From Diprion similis (taxonomy: Eukaryota > Arthropoda > Insecta > Hymenoptera > Diprionidae), in NCBI RefSeq assembly GCF_021155765.1, contig NC_060105.1:2294001-2358000 (forward strand): a stretch of DNA of 64,000 nt, written 5' to 3'. The notes under the pieces are model-generated. The model had not been told where the DNA came from, made no database searches, and saw only the letters and a program-made list of their open reading frames with translations. Numbering within the stretch: the stretch's first letter is position 1; each line of letters begins with the position of its first letter. This document shows positions 39,066-50,301 of this stretch, in pieces. The translations under genes and the position numbers were made by a program.

Positions 39066-39417
39066 GGGAGGATGGGGCAAGGTGGGCCTCTTAAAAAAAT
39101 AATGCCTAAAATCAGAAAAAAATTTTTACTCTTCATATGAATAATTATGTTTAATTATTATCCAGTTTTCTCGAGAAAAATTAATCACAAATTCAAGTTC
39201 AGAACATTATTTCACTTCGACGAGTTGAGAGTAAATCACAACTTGAAGCCTTTCGCAATTACTCGAGTAAATGATTTCCGAATAATTCATGTTTAATAAA
39301 AAGTTCAGGTGCTTAATTTTATTAATTGTTATTTAAAAAATTTCAGGAAGCCCATTTTGCCGCAAAATTTTTTAATATATCAAAAATTTAAAGTGCCCAC
39401 TTTGCCCCATCCTCCTC
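39066..39417 (+). mobile_element. MITE with GGAGGATGGGGCAARGTGGG ends, full copy
   Basis: The left TIR GGAGGATGGGGCAAGGTGGG and right TIR CCCACTTTGCCCCATCCTCC are near-perfect inverse complements over about 20 bases, set in TATA/CTACAC flanks compatible with a TA target. The interior is AT-rich and non-coding. Length is about 350 bases. Confidence 0.8.
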
Positions 39418-41169
39418 TACACACACATGCGTAACAGTTCGATGTTGAAATCTATAGAATGTGTCGTCAGGCTCATACACGTAAACGATGTTGTCCGTTT
39501 TTCCATCCGAAAAACGTTCAATTTACTCGCAAAATTAACCTCTCTCGATTTAATTTCTTTTTTTTTTCTTTCTTTTTTATTATTATTGTTATTATTATTA
39601 TTATCGTTCTCTCGTTTAGCTTCTGTTTTTTAATTGGGTTTGCACGTATATTCGAGTACAGGGCGTTGTTTTCCCACCGAACACAACTCGATCAAATCTC
39701 TCCAGCTTCCATCAGAGTCTGTACATGACAATATCGTTAATCTCTAAGGACATTTAGCCTGCAAATAGGTATCGATCGACAACGATCAAAAGGGTTACAA
39801 ATCGGCGGATACAGAGTGCTGAAATAAACGTGTCAAATTTGATATTCCTCGGTGAGTGGAATAATGATAAGCACATAGCGCTGTGAATTCTTTCGAAGCC
39901 CCCGCGCGTTGGGTTCATGAAATCTGATGCGAAAGCCGAGACGCTTCTTCGAAAGGTGATATTGTGTGCGAGAAATTTTCCTTACCCTTGAGGTCGCTGA
40001 TTTTCGCTCTGTGTGTGGATAATTCAGAAGCAAAAGTTTCTTTTCAAGTATAATTCTTCTGGTCAAAAGGTAGTGAAAATCTCGTTGAGGGCAGTTTAAC
40101 GGGGATCGGATATATGGACGATAAATTCAAACGCGGATGAAACATCTCGCAGCGTTTCCCTGGGATTTGAAATGAAATTCATCGTCGCTACGGGTTTCTC
40201 TTCCGTGCCAATTCCACGAGAAGAGAAGAGAAGAGAAGCCGGAAGGAAGTTTCCCGAACTGGGTGAACCTCGTGGTGGATATCGGCGGCTCTGGGCATCC
40301 ATCCTTCCTCCTTCCATCCTTGCACCGCGGTCTTAACCCGGCTCTCGCCTAAAAGCACTCGCCTCTTTCGCGCAAGACACTTTCGGAATTGCTAAGCAGG
40401 CCGTTATGGCGCAATACGGGGATTACGGTGAAGGTGTGTCCTTTGTCCTTCACTGCCATGTGCACATGCACCCCCGACACCCCCGCACCCTCGTTTTCCC
40501 TCCCAGTCACTTCGCCCTAAGTGGTCGAATGCAGGGTGTTAGCCACAAGTCGATTTCAGCTGCCCGTTAATTGCTTTGTGTATCGCTTATAGCTTACGAC
40601 CGATTGCAATAACGTGTGATTATAATTGTGACGATTTTACACGCTTTGGAATACTTGCACAATTATCTCCCACTCAGAGGAAGAAACCTTTCGACTGTAT
40701 CAGTGCAGTTCCGATAATTGCAAGCTACTCACAACGGTATCGGAATCGATTGCAATCGGCCCGACGATTCGAGCCATTGTTTCGTATCAGTTTAAAATAC
40801 TTGAATGCCGCTGTGTTCAAATGACAATTAAATGCTTTGAAACTTCTGCTAGAAGAAGAAACTAGACTACAAAGTCACATTTGACCATTGAGTTGATAAG
40901 AGTAACTTTTAGAATCCAACAAGACTGAATAAGCACCCCCCACCTCTCTCCCTCTCATTCTTCACGACGTATAAATTACTTGCATGAGGTAAATGTAAAC
41001 AGAGAGAGAGAGAGAGTAGTTGAGGATCTCTCGATACTGCGGTCACGTGTCCTCGACGGTGTAATTAATGGGGGGTCATAGATGTAAATAGAGTTGAGGG
41101 GGATGTTTTTCTCGGGGGGTGAAAGCCGATCGTGCAGCGATCGGATTCTGGGCCCAATCGCGAGTAACA
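39418..41169. other. Non-coding stretch, no gene seen
   Basis: It contains a TTA/TTG trinucleotide run near 39578-39605 and short ORFs without support. Confidence 0.4.
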
Positions 41170-42350
41170 GCGATCAGCATCTACCGCAGGGTGTATAATT
41201 ACCATAATTAGCGGTGTAACTCACCGTTCTGAAGGTGGTGCGATTTCCGGAGTAATCAAGCCTGGCTCGCCGCAACTGCACGTAAAACAAGCAAAAACAC
41301 CCGCGAATCGGACGCGAACCGCGAGCAGAAACAACACTTCTCACGAATTTCGACGCTAGGCGGTGAAGAGGGTCGAAATTCTCCCGACGGAGAAAAACGC
41401 GGGGGTGTCGGACATCGGCGGGGCTGCGCAAATACGTCAACAATACGAGCAACAATGACAACAAGGACGAGAACGACGACAACAACAACAATAACAACAA
41501 CGACGACGGCGGTGAAGACGGGGCGAAATTCTCGGAGGAGTCGCCATGAAATCGGCACGAATTTAACCAGCGTCGCGACGCCGTCGGTCGAACGTCGAAT
41601 ACCGAGTGCAGCCAGCCCTCGGCTCCTCGACTCTATCGGAGCTCCGCACCAGCTCAACCTCGGATTCTGCCACCGCCCTCGCCCTCGCTGCGAAACTCGG
41701 GTGGATCGACGACCACGGCGCCGTCGCACCCTGACGCGCAGACTCCGGACGTCGGGCTTTTGCCACGGCCGGTCCTTCCCTGGGTTCCCCGTTCACCCGA
41801 CGCAGGGCGTCGCGACGCCGTCGTCGGTCGGCCAGCTGACGACTGCCATGCCGCAGAGAAAAGGAGCCGCTTATCCATCTTTTGGAAATCCATTTTCTAC
41901 AGACGAATTTCGAAAGCTGATGTTCCATCTTCTCCAAACTTCTTTCAGACCTTCGACATTCACGTGTCATTCCAAGCTCCGGATGGTGGCTGAAGGTAAT
42001 CAGCTAATTGGAATGTAATCGGCAGCCGCAATGGTTTGACGCTCGCGATTACGAGCAATGCCAATGTTCGACTCTCACCACGAGTAGAGACCATTTCGCC
42101 CCGACGAACTGCGACCTCCGGTCCTTGTGTATATTGAGAAATTCGCGGTTTCATACCGGAGGCCGACGTGTGGCCCGAACCGGGATAATGTAATAAAGGG
42201 GGACAAGCACGTGCGGAGAACGCTCTGGTCCATTATCTCGCGATCTTTGAGGGCGGAAGGAATACCGAGAGGAGAACCCACGGAGAGGATCTTCGAGGAT
42301 CTAACTGGGTATGCCGGACGGCCTCCTCCACAATGCAGATTCAATTAAAA
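41170..42350. other. GC- and CpG-rich block open in many frames
   Basis: This block is distinctly richer in CG dinucleotides than its surroundings and is open for 60-190 codons in several frames on both strands (for example plus 41455-42018, minus 41256-41729). That pattern, plus an (ACA/ACG)n tract at 41452-41515, suggests an unmethylated promoter-like or conserved regulatory block rather than a translated exon. I recognise no protein in any frame. Confidence 0.35.
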
Positions 42351-43532
42351 GTCTTCGCTGGGAAAAGTTTTCCAATCAAAACTAGGACAAGCACTCTTCT
42401 CGCCACATTCGAGCGCGAATAAGTCAACGGAAAGAGGCATTGGAAGCTGAAGTAACTAATTCACCGCCTACCCAAGCCTGATCCATTTTCATTCGCTCAA
42501 GCCTTCTCTTTCGAGTCCCAGTCAATCGAACCTCAGGATAGTCCGAAAATTTTCTTTCCAAGACAATTGAAACGCTCCCGCATCGATCGGACTTCGACGG
42601 TATTTCAAGTGCATGAATTGGAATCATCGACACGTGATAAAAAATGTCACGAACAATTCTCGGAGGAAAAAAAAATTTGTCGGAATAATTGAAATGATTC
42701 TGTGTTGGATGGACGTTTTTTTTTTTTGATCCAGGATAACAACGCGACTTTCGCTCCTTTTATCCCGATGAAATTTTAATAACTCTTCGGCCGATTCGAG
42801 GTGAGTTAGCAAAAGTGCGTGATGAATTAAAAACGCAGGTGATCGATCCCGAAGGAAAGACGGATCAGCTTCTGGGATATGGAAGGATGTGGAAGGAAGG
42901 ATCGAGTTCATTCCCATTTATGTTTCGAGGATGTTTTTCCTGGCGACTCAAGTGTGACAAGGACCACTGAAAGCTTATACTAAAGTGCCTGCAGGAGCTT
43001 GGACGAAATAGCATCAAGTATAAAGAATAAAGGATTCCCGTCGGAAGATCCTTCGCCAAAGGGAATGAGCGGCAGTCCGTTGCACCGACCGGGCTGACTG
43101 GCTCGTCGTAGTGAGATTCGTTAATTAACTGCAGGAAGAACGCCTCCGGGAAACGGCGTTGTCGAGTCATCCAGCCAGCCGGTGCTTTCAGCTTCCAGCT
43201 TTCAGCATCGAATTTGCTTTAGTACGAGTCAGTGGTCTGGCAGGAGATACTCGCACAGCGTTCCCTGTTCGTCGTATCCATCCAGGATCGGAGCAACTTC
43301 GGGATTCCTATTCGTGATGATGAACAACTTCGGCCTGAATCTGCACTAGCCGTTAATGCTTCACCGGCAAAAATCGCCCCGAGACTATCGCCGCCATTAC
43401 CGATCCAGGTAAACCATCCCGGGCAATTTACAGGAGTGGATCCCGAGTCTAAGCTCAGCATTACTTCTCTCCCTCTCTCTCTCTCTCTCTCTGCGATGAT
43501 AATAACGCCACACGCCGCAAATGCTGTGCTCA
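42351..43532. other. Upstream region of DRC9 with one candidate exon
   Basis: It is mostly without supported coding sequence. The segment 43244-43408 has a CTGGCAG acceptor, 55 stop-free codons and a CCAG|GTAAAC donor on the plus strand; its product is not recognised. A (CT)n tract lies at about 43471-43492. Confidence 0.3.
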
Positions 43533-43546
43533 GTTTCCCCGGCAAC
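43533..43546 (+). promoter_or_regulatory. X-box (RFX factor binding site) upstream of DRC9
   Basis: GTTTCCCCGGCAAC fits the X-box consensus RYYNYY-N(1-3)-RRNRAC at every position: half-site GTTTCC, two-base spacer CC, half-site GGCAAC. It ends 164 bases before the presumed start codon at 43710, the usual range for RFX-driven cilium genes. DRC9 is an axonemal protein, so position and gene function agree. Binding is an inference. Confidence 0.6.
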
Positions 43547-43709
43547 GACTGTGATGGATCAAACGAGCGCTTCAAGGTTTAAGGATAAGGTTGGAGGGTG
43601 AGTATTGTTGCTTCAGCTACGACTACATCAAGTCTGTACTCTTTTATTAGGGATTTGCCATTTTTCTCGTTAGTGTCACCCCGTACTTTTCTCTTTAATT
43701 TTTTACCGA

Positions 43710-45471
43710 ATGTCCGGGGATGAAGACTCGGCTTCGCTTTTCGCTCGAGGCGATCTCGACCCACAGGTGAGCTGAGATTTAATTAAAAATAACTCTAATT
43801 TCGCTTTTTATTACGCTTAAAATCGGCCGAGGGTCGTCACACTTCTGTTTCCAACGTCGGGGCGTCGTCGCCTGTCTTCAAACTTTTTTAAAACAGGCGT
43901 ACGTCGTCCCTCGCGTGACGTCGACGTCGACGTGGATGAAGGGCGAATTACCGTCTCAAGTTCAAATTTCTTACTCCCAAGGCGGTCGTTCGGGGAGTAA
44001 AAAATGGAACGGAAGTTCGTTTAAGGGCCTGGGAAAAAGACGTAATAGTATCGTCCATGAAAGAGTGCCTCGAACAAATGGCAGCGATCCTTCAAAGGAA
44101 CAATTTGAAGAAAACTGCTACTAATTTGAACTTCGTGCCAACTGACGTGAGGTGAACTTTTTACTCTCGGAGAAATTATGATAATTTACTCCAACTGGAG
44201 GAAATTACGCGTCTATTATACTCTTGGGCTCGAAAATTATTCCTTTCTACCGCAGGTATTTGGATCTGATCAAATCACGTTTACTCTACACCAGCGAGGA
44301 ACGAGCCATCAAAGATATGGAGACAGAAGCTGCTTTTCAAAAGCTCACAAGTGACAGGTTCGTCGCACTTTTAGAAGCTCTCGTTATTTTTTTGTGTTCG
44401 CTCAAAGCAATTCTGAATCTATTTTTCCAGTACAGACCTGGTCAACATCCTGGAGAATACAGTCAAGGAATTACGATCAAACGGATCGTTCGCAGTCCTA
44501 ACAACGATTCCAAAAAGTTTGACCGACGCACAAATAGAGGAATATTCGATCCTATCCAAAGCAGAGAAAAACAACGAAGAGGTGAAACGGCTGCGAGAGC
44601 TAATCGCCCAAGAGAGAATAACCAACGAATCGGAGAGGAAGAAATCTGTCGAAAAATTGGCGACGCTTCTGGTACCTTTTTTCTCTCTTCTCTTTCTCTA
44701 TCAGCTGCAGTAGAGTTCATAAAGAGATACTTGAAGCTCTCGTTTTAGAGAGAAATGGAAGCACAACAGGCAAAGGGCAGAGCCTCGATCGCGTACGTTT
44801 CTGCTTGGGAGAAAGCCAGATGTGAACAGAACATAGCGCGCTGTCAGTTCGCGGAGAAAGACTTACGCCGAACTCTTGAGAAGCTCGAAACAGAAGAGAA
44901 GAATGAAAATCGTATAACCAGAGACATCGAAGTCTTTTTGTGCGACAACATCGCGGTACGTGGAACATCGATCAGTGACGAAAGCTTTTCTCTTTCAAAT
45001 TCAACTCTTCGTTAATCGAATTTCACACCGGACAGGAAAATGAGGAGCTAATAGTTGGCTGGGAGAAACGTCACGATCGAGAACGGACCGAGTATACGAA
45101 CGAAATCGGGAGGCTGGAGAAGAAGATAAAGTTGGAGAGAACGGCGTTGGAGTTACTCAAGAAAGAGGTGAGCTTTTTTGATGCCCGATTTGTACGCTGA
45201 TATTGATTTACATGATCGACGTAGACGATGTAAGTGAGTTATTTTATTTTATTCAATTCTATTTACGCAGCACCAAGTGAAACAGAATTTCATCGACACG
45301 TACTTGGCGGAGAAAGAAGCTGATCGAAAGAAGAAAAAGCTCGAGGAACACGTGCGAAGAAGCACGATTAAAATTCAAGCCTGGTGGCGAGGTGTTATGG
45401 TGCGCCAAAAGTTCGGCCCGTACCGACCCGAAGAAAAAAAGAAGAAGCGCCCGGCTAAGTGCAAGAAATGA
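43710..45471 (+). CDS. IQCG: Dynein regulatory complex subunit 9 (IQ domain-containing protein G)
   Basis: DRC9 is part of the nexin-dynein regulatory complex linking outer doublets of motile axonemes, here probably in sperm. Exons in phase: 43961?-44151, 44256-44357, 44431-44671, 44749-44955, 45036-45167, 45271-45471; all joints are GT-AG. Most of the product is charged coiled coil. Near the C-terminus, TIKIQAWWRGVMVRQKFG is a calmodulin-type IQ motif (IQxxxRGxxxR), followed by a Lys-rich tail, as in human IQCG. The DIEVFL and GWEKRHD segments also match the family. The 5' end is uncertain: 43710-43766 is a plausible first exon (MSGDEDSASLFARGDLDPQ, GTGAGC donor) that joins in frame only at a weak CTCAAG acceptor at 43960, giving about 376 residues. 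The conservative alternative is the in-frame Met at 44057 (325 residues). Human DRC9 is about 443. Confidence 0.88.
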
Positions 45472-45498
45472 AGTCGCTTCGGAGCTTTCGAACATAAA

Positions 45499-45514
45499 AA
45501 TAAAAAAAAATAAA
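45499..45514 (+). other. Polyadenylation signals of DRC9
   Basis: Two AATAAA hexamers (45499-45504 and 45509-45514) lie 28-43 bases after the stop codon, with a third at 45603-45608. Confidence 0.6.
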
Positions 45515-45978
45515 GAAAGAAAAGAAGCAAAAAATCGTAAAAAGCTCGTAACCGCCGACCTTGCGTAAAGCAAACAATATGTAGAACCTCCCGTTTTAAG
45601 AAAATAAAATACCCGCCGACGCGATCACCCCCAAATTACCTCGGGGTTGTAAATTCGCGTTTCATTCGGTTGCGAAATATTTAGCGGCCCCAGAACGAGG
45701 CGGCAGATTCGTTCCAATAATTTTACCGAGTAAATATCTGCGTATATCGCGAAATGCATCGAGTGAAAACGAGTTTTGCGACGAGAATCGCGCGTCTCGA
45801 TGAGGGTTTTCAGTTTTCACCTCGTGTAAACGAACTTTCAACGGCCTCATTTCCAGGTACTTTGGCACATGTTACATCTGCGTGTGTACTTCATCAATGG
45901 GAGAACTCGACGGTATATTGATTTTCAGTAAACACACGGAAATTGTCCGGCGTTTGTACACTTTATTCCTGAAAAGTT

Positions 45979-46552
45979 AAGGGGTTAGGGGTGGTTAGGA
46001 TTTTGCACAAAAACAAATTTTTTTTCTCAGCATTTTCTTGGAGTGTGATGTATCGAAAATATTCTCTGTAAATTTCAAGTCAATCCGACAAATAATTTTC
46101 GAGATATTCTAAACTTAGTTTTTTCCGAAAATCGGAGCATTCAATTGTTTGAAAGCAATTGCTTAAACAATTTCTTTTTATGCATTATTTTTTTAATAAT
46201 ATTTAGGGGGATTTTAAAACGAAAGTTATTCCTAAGAACTTCGGCTCAAAGTCATAGATTTTGAGTTATCAATTTTTTTTAATTAAAAAACTGCATAATT
46301 TGAAATTTTTTTAAAATTTATGACTCAAAAAGTATGACTTTAGGCCAAATTTTGTTAATACAACTTTTGTTTTAAAAAGGCCCGAAATATTTGAAACAAA
46401 ATAATGCATACAAAAAAAATATATACTTGAAACATCAAAGAATAATTATACATAATTGGTTTTATAAAATTAATATAATTACTATGAAAAAAAAAATATT
46501 GCAAACACTCATTTTTTCCCGACTCCGACTCCGACTACCCCTAACCCCTCAA
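45979..46552. mobile_element. Foldback element with AGGGGTTAGGGGTRGT ends
   Basis: The left end AGGGGTTAGGGGTGGT is mirrored by the right end ACTACCCCTAACCCCT. Inside, TTTTAAAACGAAAGTT (about 46212) pairs with AACTTTTGTTTTAAAA (about 46360), and TCAAAGTCATAGATTTTGAG pairs with the CTCAAAAAGTATGACTTTAG segment. It is AT-rich with no transposase ORF. It lies in the gap between the convergent DRC9 and GABP beta genes. Confidence 0.75.
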
Positions 46553-46639
46553 GAAAGTAACCCTGAGGGTTCCGCGCAAACTTGATTCCCTTTTTTTATG
46601 CGATAAAACTATAATTAACTATTTTCGCATTTTTTCCTT

Positions 46640-46972
46640 TACTTGTGCTGCGAGACCTTGCTTCACTACAAATTTCACAATTCTAGGTCAACTGGAAGTA
46701 CCCTATAGGGTTTTGATTTGTGAGTTTGCGAGTATAAAAACATGTCACATAAATGGCCGTATCTTTCGATTGCGTTGACTTGGAAGCTTGAATTTTTTAC
46801 GCCTCCAAGGGACCGTAGACTTTAGTATTTTATATTAATTTCAACTTGATACCTCTACCCGTCGCTGAGAAAAAGGTTCTTGATTGACAGACAGACAACG
46901 AAGTGATGCTGTAAGGGTTTCGTTTTTTTTTTTTTTTTTCTTTTCACGTACGGAACCCGAAAAAGGTCGGTT
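46640..46972. mobile_element. Conserved insect interspersed repeat (GTACGGAACCC type)
   Basis: In order it has CTAGGTCAACTGGAAGTACC, CTATAGGGTTTTGATT, TTTCAACTTGATACCTCTAC, GAGAAAAAGGTTCTTGA, GACAGACAGACAACGAAGTG, TGTAAGGGTTTCGTTTTT and CACGTACGGAACCC. I recognise this chain of motifs from lepidopteran genomic sequence, where it is very common; this is recall, not a search. It is non-coding. Confidence 0.6.
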
Positions 46973-48167
46973 TACTGAGATAGTCTACACTTTTAACACT
47001 GTGTATAGTATATAGTATAATATAATCCTATTGAAAAACGAGGGAGATTTCTGCCATTCAAGGCTATGTATTACACACACACACACACGGACATATACAC
47101 ACAGATTTCGGCGAAAGGGAACATCTTGAAGAAACGGCGGGGCGTCTCTAGGGAATTTCTTTTATAAAGCAATTTTACGACAGCAGTTGGCTGGGCCCTT
47201 TGAAGTCGTACAGCCGCCTAACCATTGGGATTTGTCAGACGTCTACAGGCGCAAATTTGGGCTGGGAAATTCAAAGCGGAGCAGTTGCCCGAAGAAATCG
47301 GATCGAGCCCTGATCTCGGGTGTTCCCTGAACGAAGTATGGAAAATCCACCAGGTATTTATCAAAATTACGTCATGTCCGCGGAGTCTCGGGGCGCGTGT
47401 CTTCCTGTTATATATATATATATACAAGGTACCCCACATACCGGCAGATATTTGCAAGGACTCGAGGGTGAGTAAATTAAGAGGCGCGTCACGTAGCGGC
47501 GGTAAGATAGCAGGTGTTTTAGTGAAAATAATAACGAATCGCAGCCGGTTGTGAATCCGAAAGTGGAACAGCCTGGCCGAGATTCGGAGGTTTGTTGCCT
47601 CTGCGAATGCGGTTCACGCGAGGAAGCAGTTTTCCCGGATCCACGCGATTTCTCGGCCTCCCTCGTCGCCCGATCGCCCCACCCGATCGCACGAAACGCC
47701 ACCGCGAGGATGACAAATTCTTACCCTAAATTATTCCGCCGACTTTTAGCGGCCGAAATTCAACCCCCAAAAGAAATCGAAGCCCGCGGGTCGAGCGATT
47801 CTATGTCTGCTATACCCTCGAGTCGAGCCAGTCTGACCCCGTTAATAAGACGGAAGAACCATCTGCGCCACCCCGACTTATATACAGACAATTCCGGGGT
47901 GCATGCGGGGCGACATGCGAACTCGGCTCACCTACTGACCGGTCACCTTCTTAGATTAGACCTGAGAAATGGGTGGCGCGATGTGCTTAGCACGCACCCT
48001 CGGCCCGAGAACGCGAACCTCCGTCTTTCCACCCCCGAGCCAATTACTTTATTGTGCCGCAGTCTTAACGGCTTCTCGTCTAAGGGCTGTGGCCGGTTTG
48101 CAGGTGTTCACCTCGAGTCGCTATCCATTCGCTTCGACACAGAGCAGATGTGCTCAGTGGCTACGGT
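46973..48167. other. Intergenic region with GC-rich open frames
   Basis: A plus frame is open for 206 codons at 47551-48171, but it is rich in Arg, Ser and Pro, overlaps other open frames, and matches no family I know. An AC tract sits near 47074-47088 and a TA tract near 47409-47424. No supported gene was found. Confidence 0.35.
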
Positions 48168-48171
48168 TTAA

Positions 48172-48393
48172 CCCTTTCAGTATCACAGAGGCCTGAATTT
48201 TTTTTACATTTCATGCAAAATCCTCAATTTTTACGTATATTTCAACGCCGAATGTGAATCTGACGTGGTATTTTTTTTTTTAACTGAAAATGTAAAAAAA
48301 AATGAGGATTTTGCACGGATCATAGAAAAAAATGACGAAGAAGAAAGAAAAAGGAAATGGGTTCCACTATAGTGGCTTCTGTGACTGAAAGGG
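48172..48393. mobile_element. piggyBac-type MITE with intact TTAA duplication
   Basis: The element is flanked by TTAA on both sides (48168-48171 and 48394-48397), the target choice of piggyBac transposases. The ends are CCCTTTCAG and its exact complement CTGAAAGGG. The right subterminal part reads CCACTATAGTGGCTTCTGTG, itself partly palindromic. At 222 bases it is non-coding and must be mobilised in trans. The copy at 835-1294 belongs to the same family. Confidence 0.82.
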
Positions 48394-48397
48394 TTAA

Positions 48398-50301
48398 AGA
48401 TGACTAGCATGCGTTGTACTTTAAGTACACTGCCAGTGAGGATGACGAACGGTTCTGAAAATCAGGACGATTTTTAACCATTTCGAAAAAAATCTCGAAC
48501 AAGAGTGCAAACGACGAATCGATAAAATGGACACGGCGCTCCCATTCCGACTCTCTCTCTCTCTTTCTCTTTCCCTCCCTCTTTCTCCCTCTCTGGTGCA
48601 AAGAACAATATACAGCGAATCGTCGTTTTCCACGAGAAGAGTTTGAAACTCATGATTGTCAGTTTTGTCGGACGGAGGGGGGTGGAAGCATGGTGGAAAG
48701 GCATAATGGCGCCTTGTGGAGAGGCGGTTACTGCGGGTACCTGCCGGTGTTTGGAGTTGGGTGTAAGTGGGCAACATGCATGTGCATGGTGCAGCAGGAG
48801 AATGCAAAGGGATTCATTTCTGTTGCACCTTGTCTGTCCGTTATCTCTGCGATTCTGGGTCAAATGCAGGAAGTAGAGTTTTGCAATTTCCCTCCACCCT
48901 TGCACCCGCTACCCTGGCGCACAGCTCCTCCTCGGCTGACCTCCCGGTGAACGAACCGGAGATATTGGGTCGGCCGCAATTAATAGAATACCGTGAGTTT
49001 ACCACCTGACTTTAATTAGCTTAACTCTAATTAACAAAACGCTGGCGCTAAATACGCGGCCGATGAGTTCAGCGGCACTTTGCTCACTGCGAGATCTGAA
49101 TAAGTATGTACTTGCAGCCATCGGCGTTTTCAAACCGTGTTTTTCCTTCCTCTTTGATTCCCGCTTCGAAGACAATCCGACGTCAGTAATTTATCCATCG
49201 TTTCTCTATATATACGCAAATCTTCAAGCTCAAACCGTAGATAAATCGCACTAGTAGGTATATCCTTATTTACCTACACATTCAGGGGCAGATTCGATCA
49301 CGCCCTTGAAATTTAGGGGTTCTGGTCTCCCTCAATTTTCTTTTTTTTTCCTTTTTTTGGTTTTTATTTCGCCGGGTGACAAACGACGTTGCTTATATAT
49401 TCCTCGGACGAATTTTTGCATAAGGCGAAATTGAAAGGGTTGACCTAGATCGAAGGGGCTGACAGACGCCAGTAAGCCTAGCGTGGAAAGTGAGTCTTTT
49501 TAGTAAACCTGCGCTGGATGTTGGACGATAAAACTGATCCATACACTCGCTGTATCTTCCGTCAAGCCTTCTGACGTATAAACCGAAGAATTTTCCGGTC
49601 GAAAAAAACTTCACCAGCCTTTGAAAGATCATTTATCACAACGGCAGAGACGCCAGTTTACTGCCCCGTTAAACCGGCGTTGATGGAAAAGCTTCCTTCA
49701 GTGATTTATTTCGTGTCTCCAGGGTGTTTAGTGGTTTTTAGTCTCTAAAATTTAAAGCTGTCGACATAGCGAAATTCAATACGATTGTTTCTATGAAAAA
49801 TCTATTTTTTCTAATACAAATCATTCGTATTATTCGCACTAACTCCCGCTCTCCAGCATGCGGCAAAAGTAGTTCGCGAAATAGTCACTGGATGGCGACA
49901 CCTACGAGATTAGGCGAATGATCCAGATCGTATCAAACGATCCACCAACCGAAGATGATAAGACGTAATCTCGGTCGAGCAAATCTTGAATCTAGCTTCA
50001 TTGTCCGACCTGCCGTGGATGAGGAATGGTTTAAGAGGATTGAATAAATCTGATTACTTTTAGTATGAAATTAGTTGTTTCTTTTCTCCTCATTATTACA
50101 TGTATCAACGTTTAGAGAAATAAAAAATATCGTAATCTATAACACACTTTGTGTTTCCCGACATGAGCACGCTTTCATTTCGTGCCAATCGCGATAATTG
50201 CGATTAAATCGATTTCAGATGATCCGTCAGCGTGATCTCACTACCACGTCGGCGAGAATTTCTCCTCATAAAATCTCACGTATTGCGGATAATCAGGTGA
50301 A
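48398..50301. other. Intergenic region between MITE and GABP beta 3' end
   Basis: It has a CT tract at about 48550-48595, a GC-rich patch at about 48660-48960 open in three plus frames, and AT-rich sequence after that. No supported exon was found. The end nearest 50301 should contain the GABP beta 3' UTR. Confidence 0.4.

Noticed and set aside
47551..48171. 206-codon plus-strand ORF
   Set aside because: It is the longest ORF in the window, but GC-rich with other open frames alongside, Arg/Ser/Pro-rich, no recognisable domain, and its end runs into a piggyBac-type MITE.
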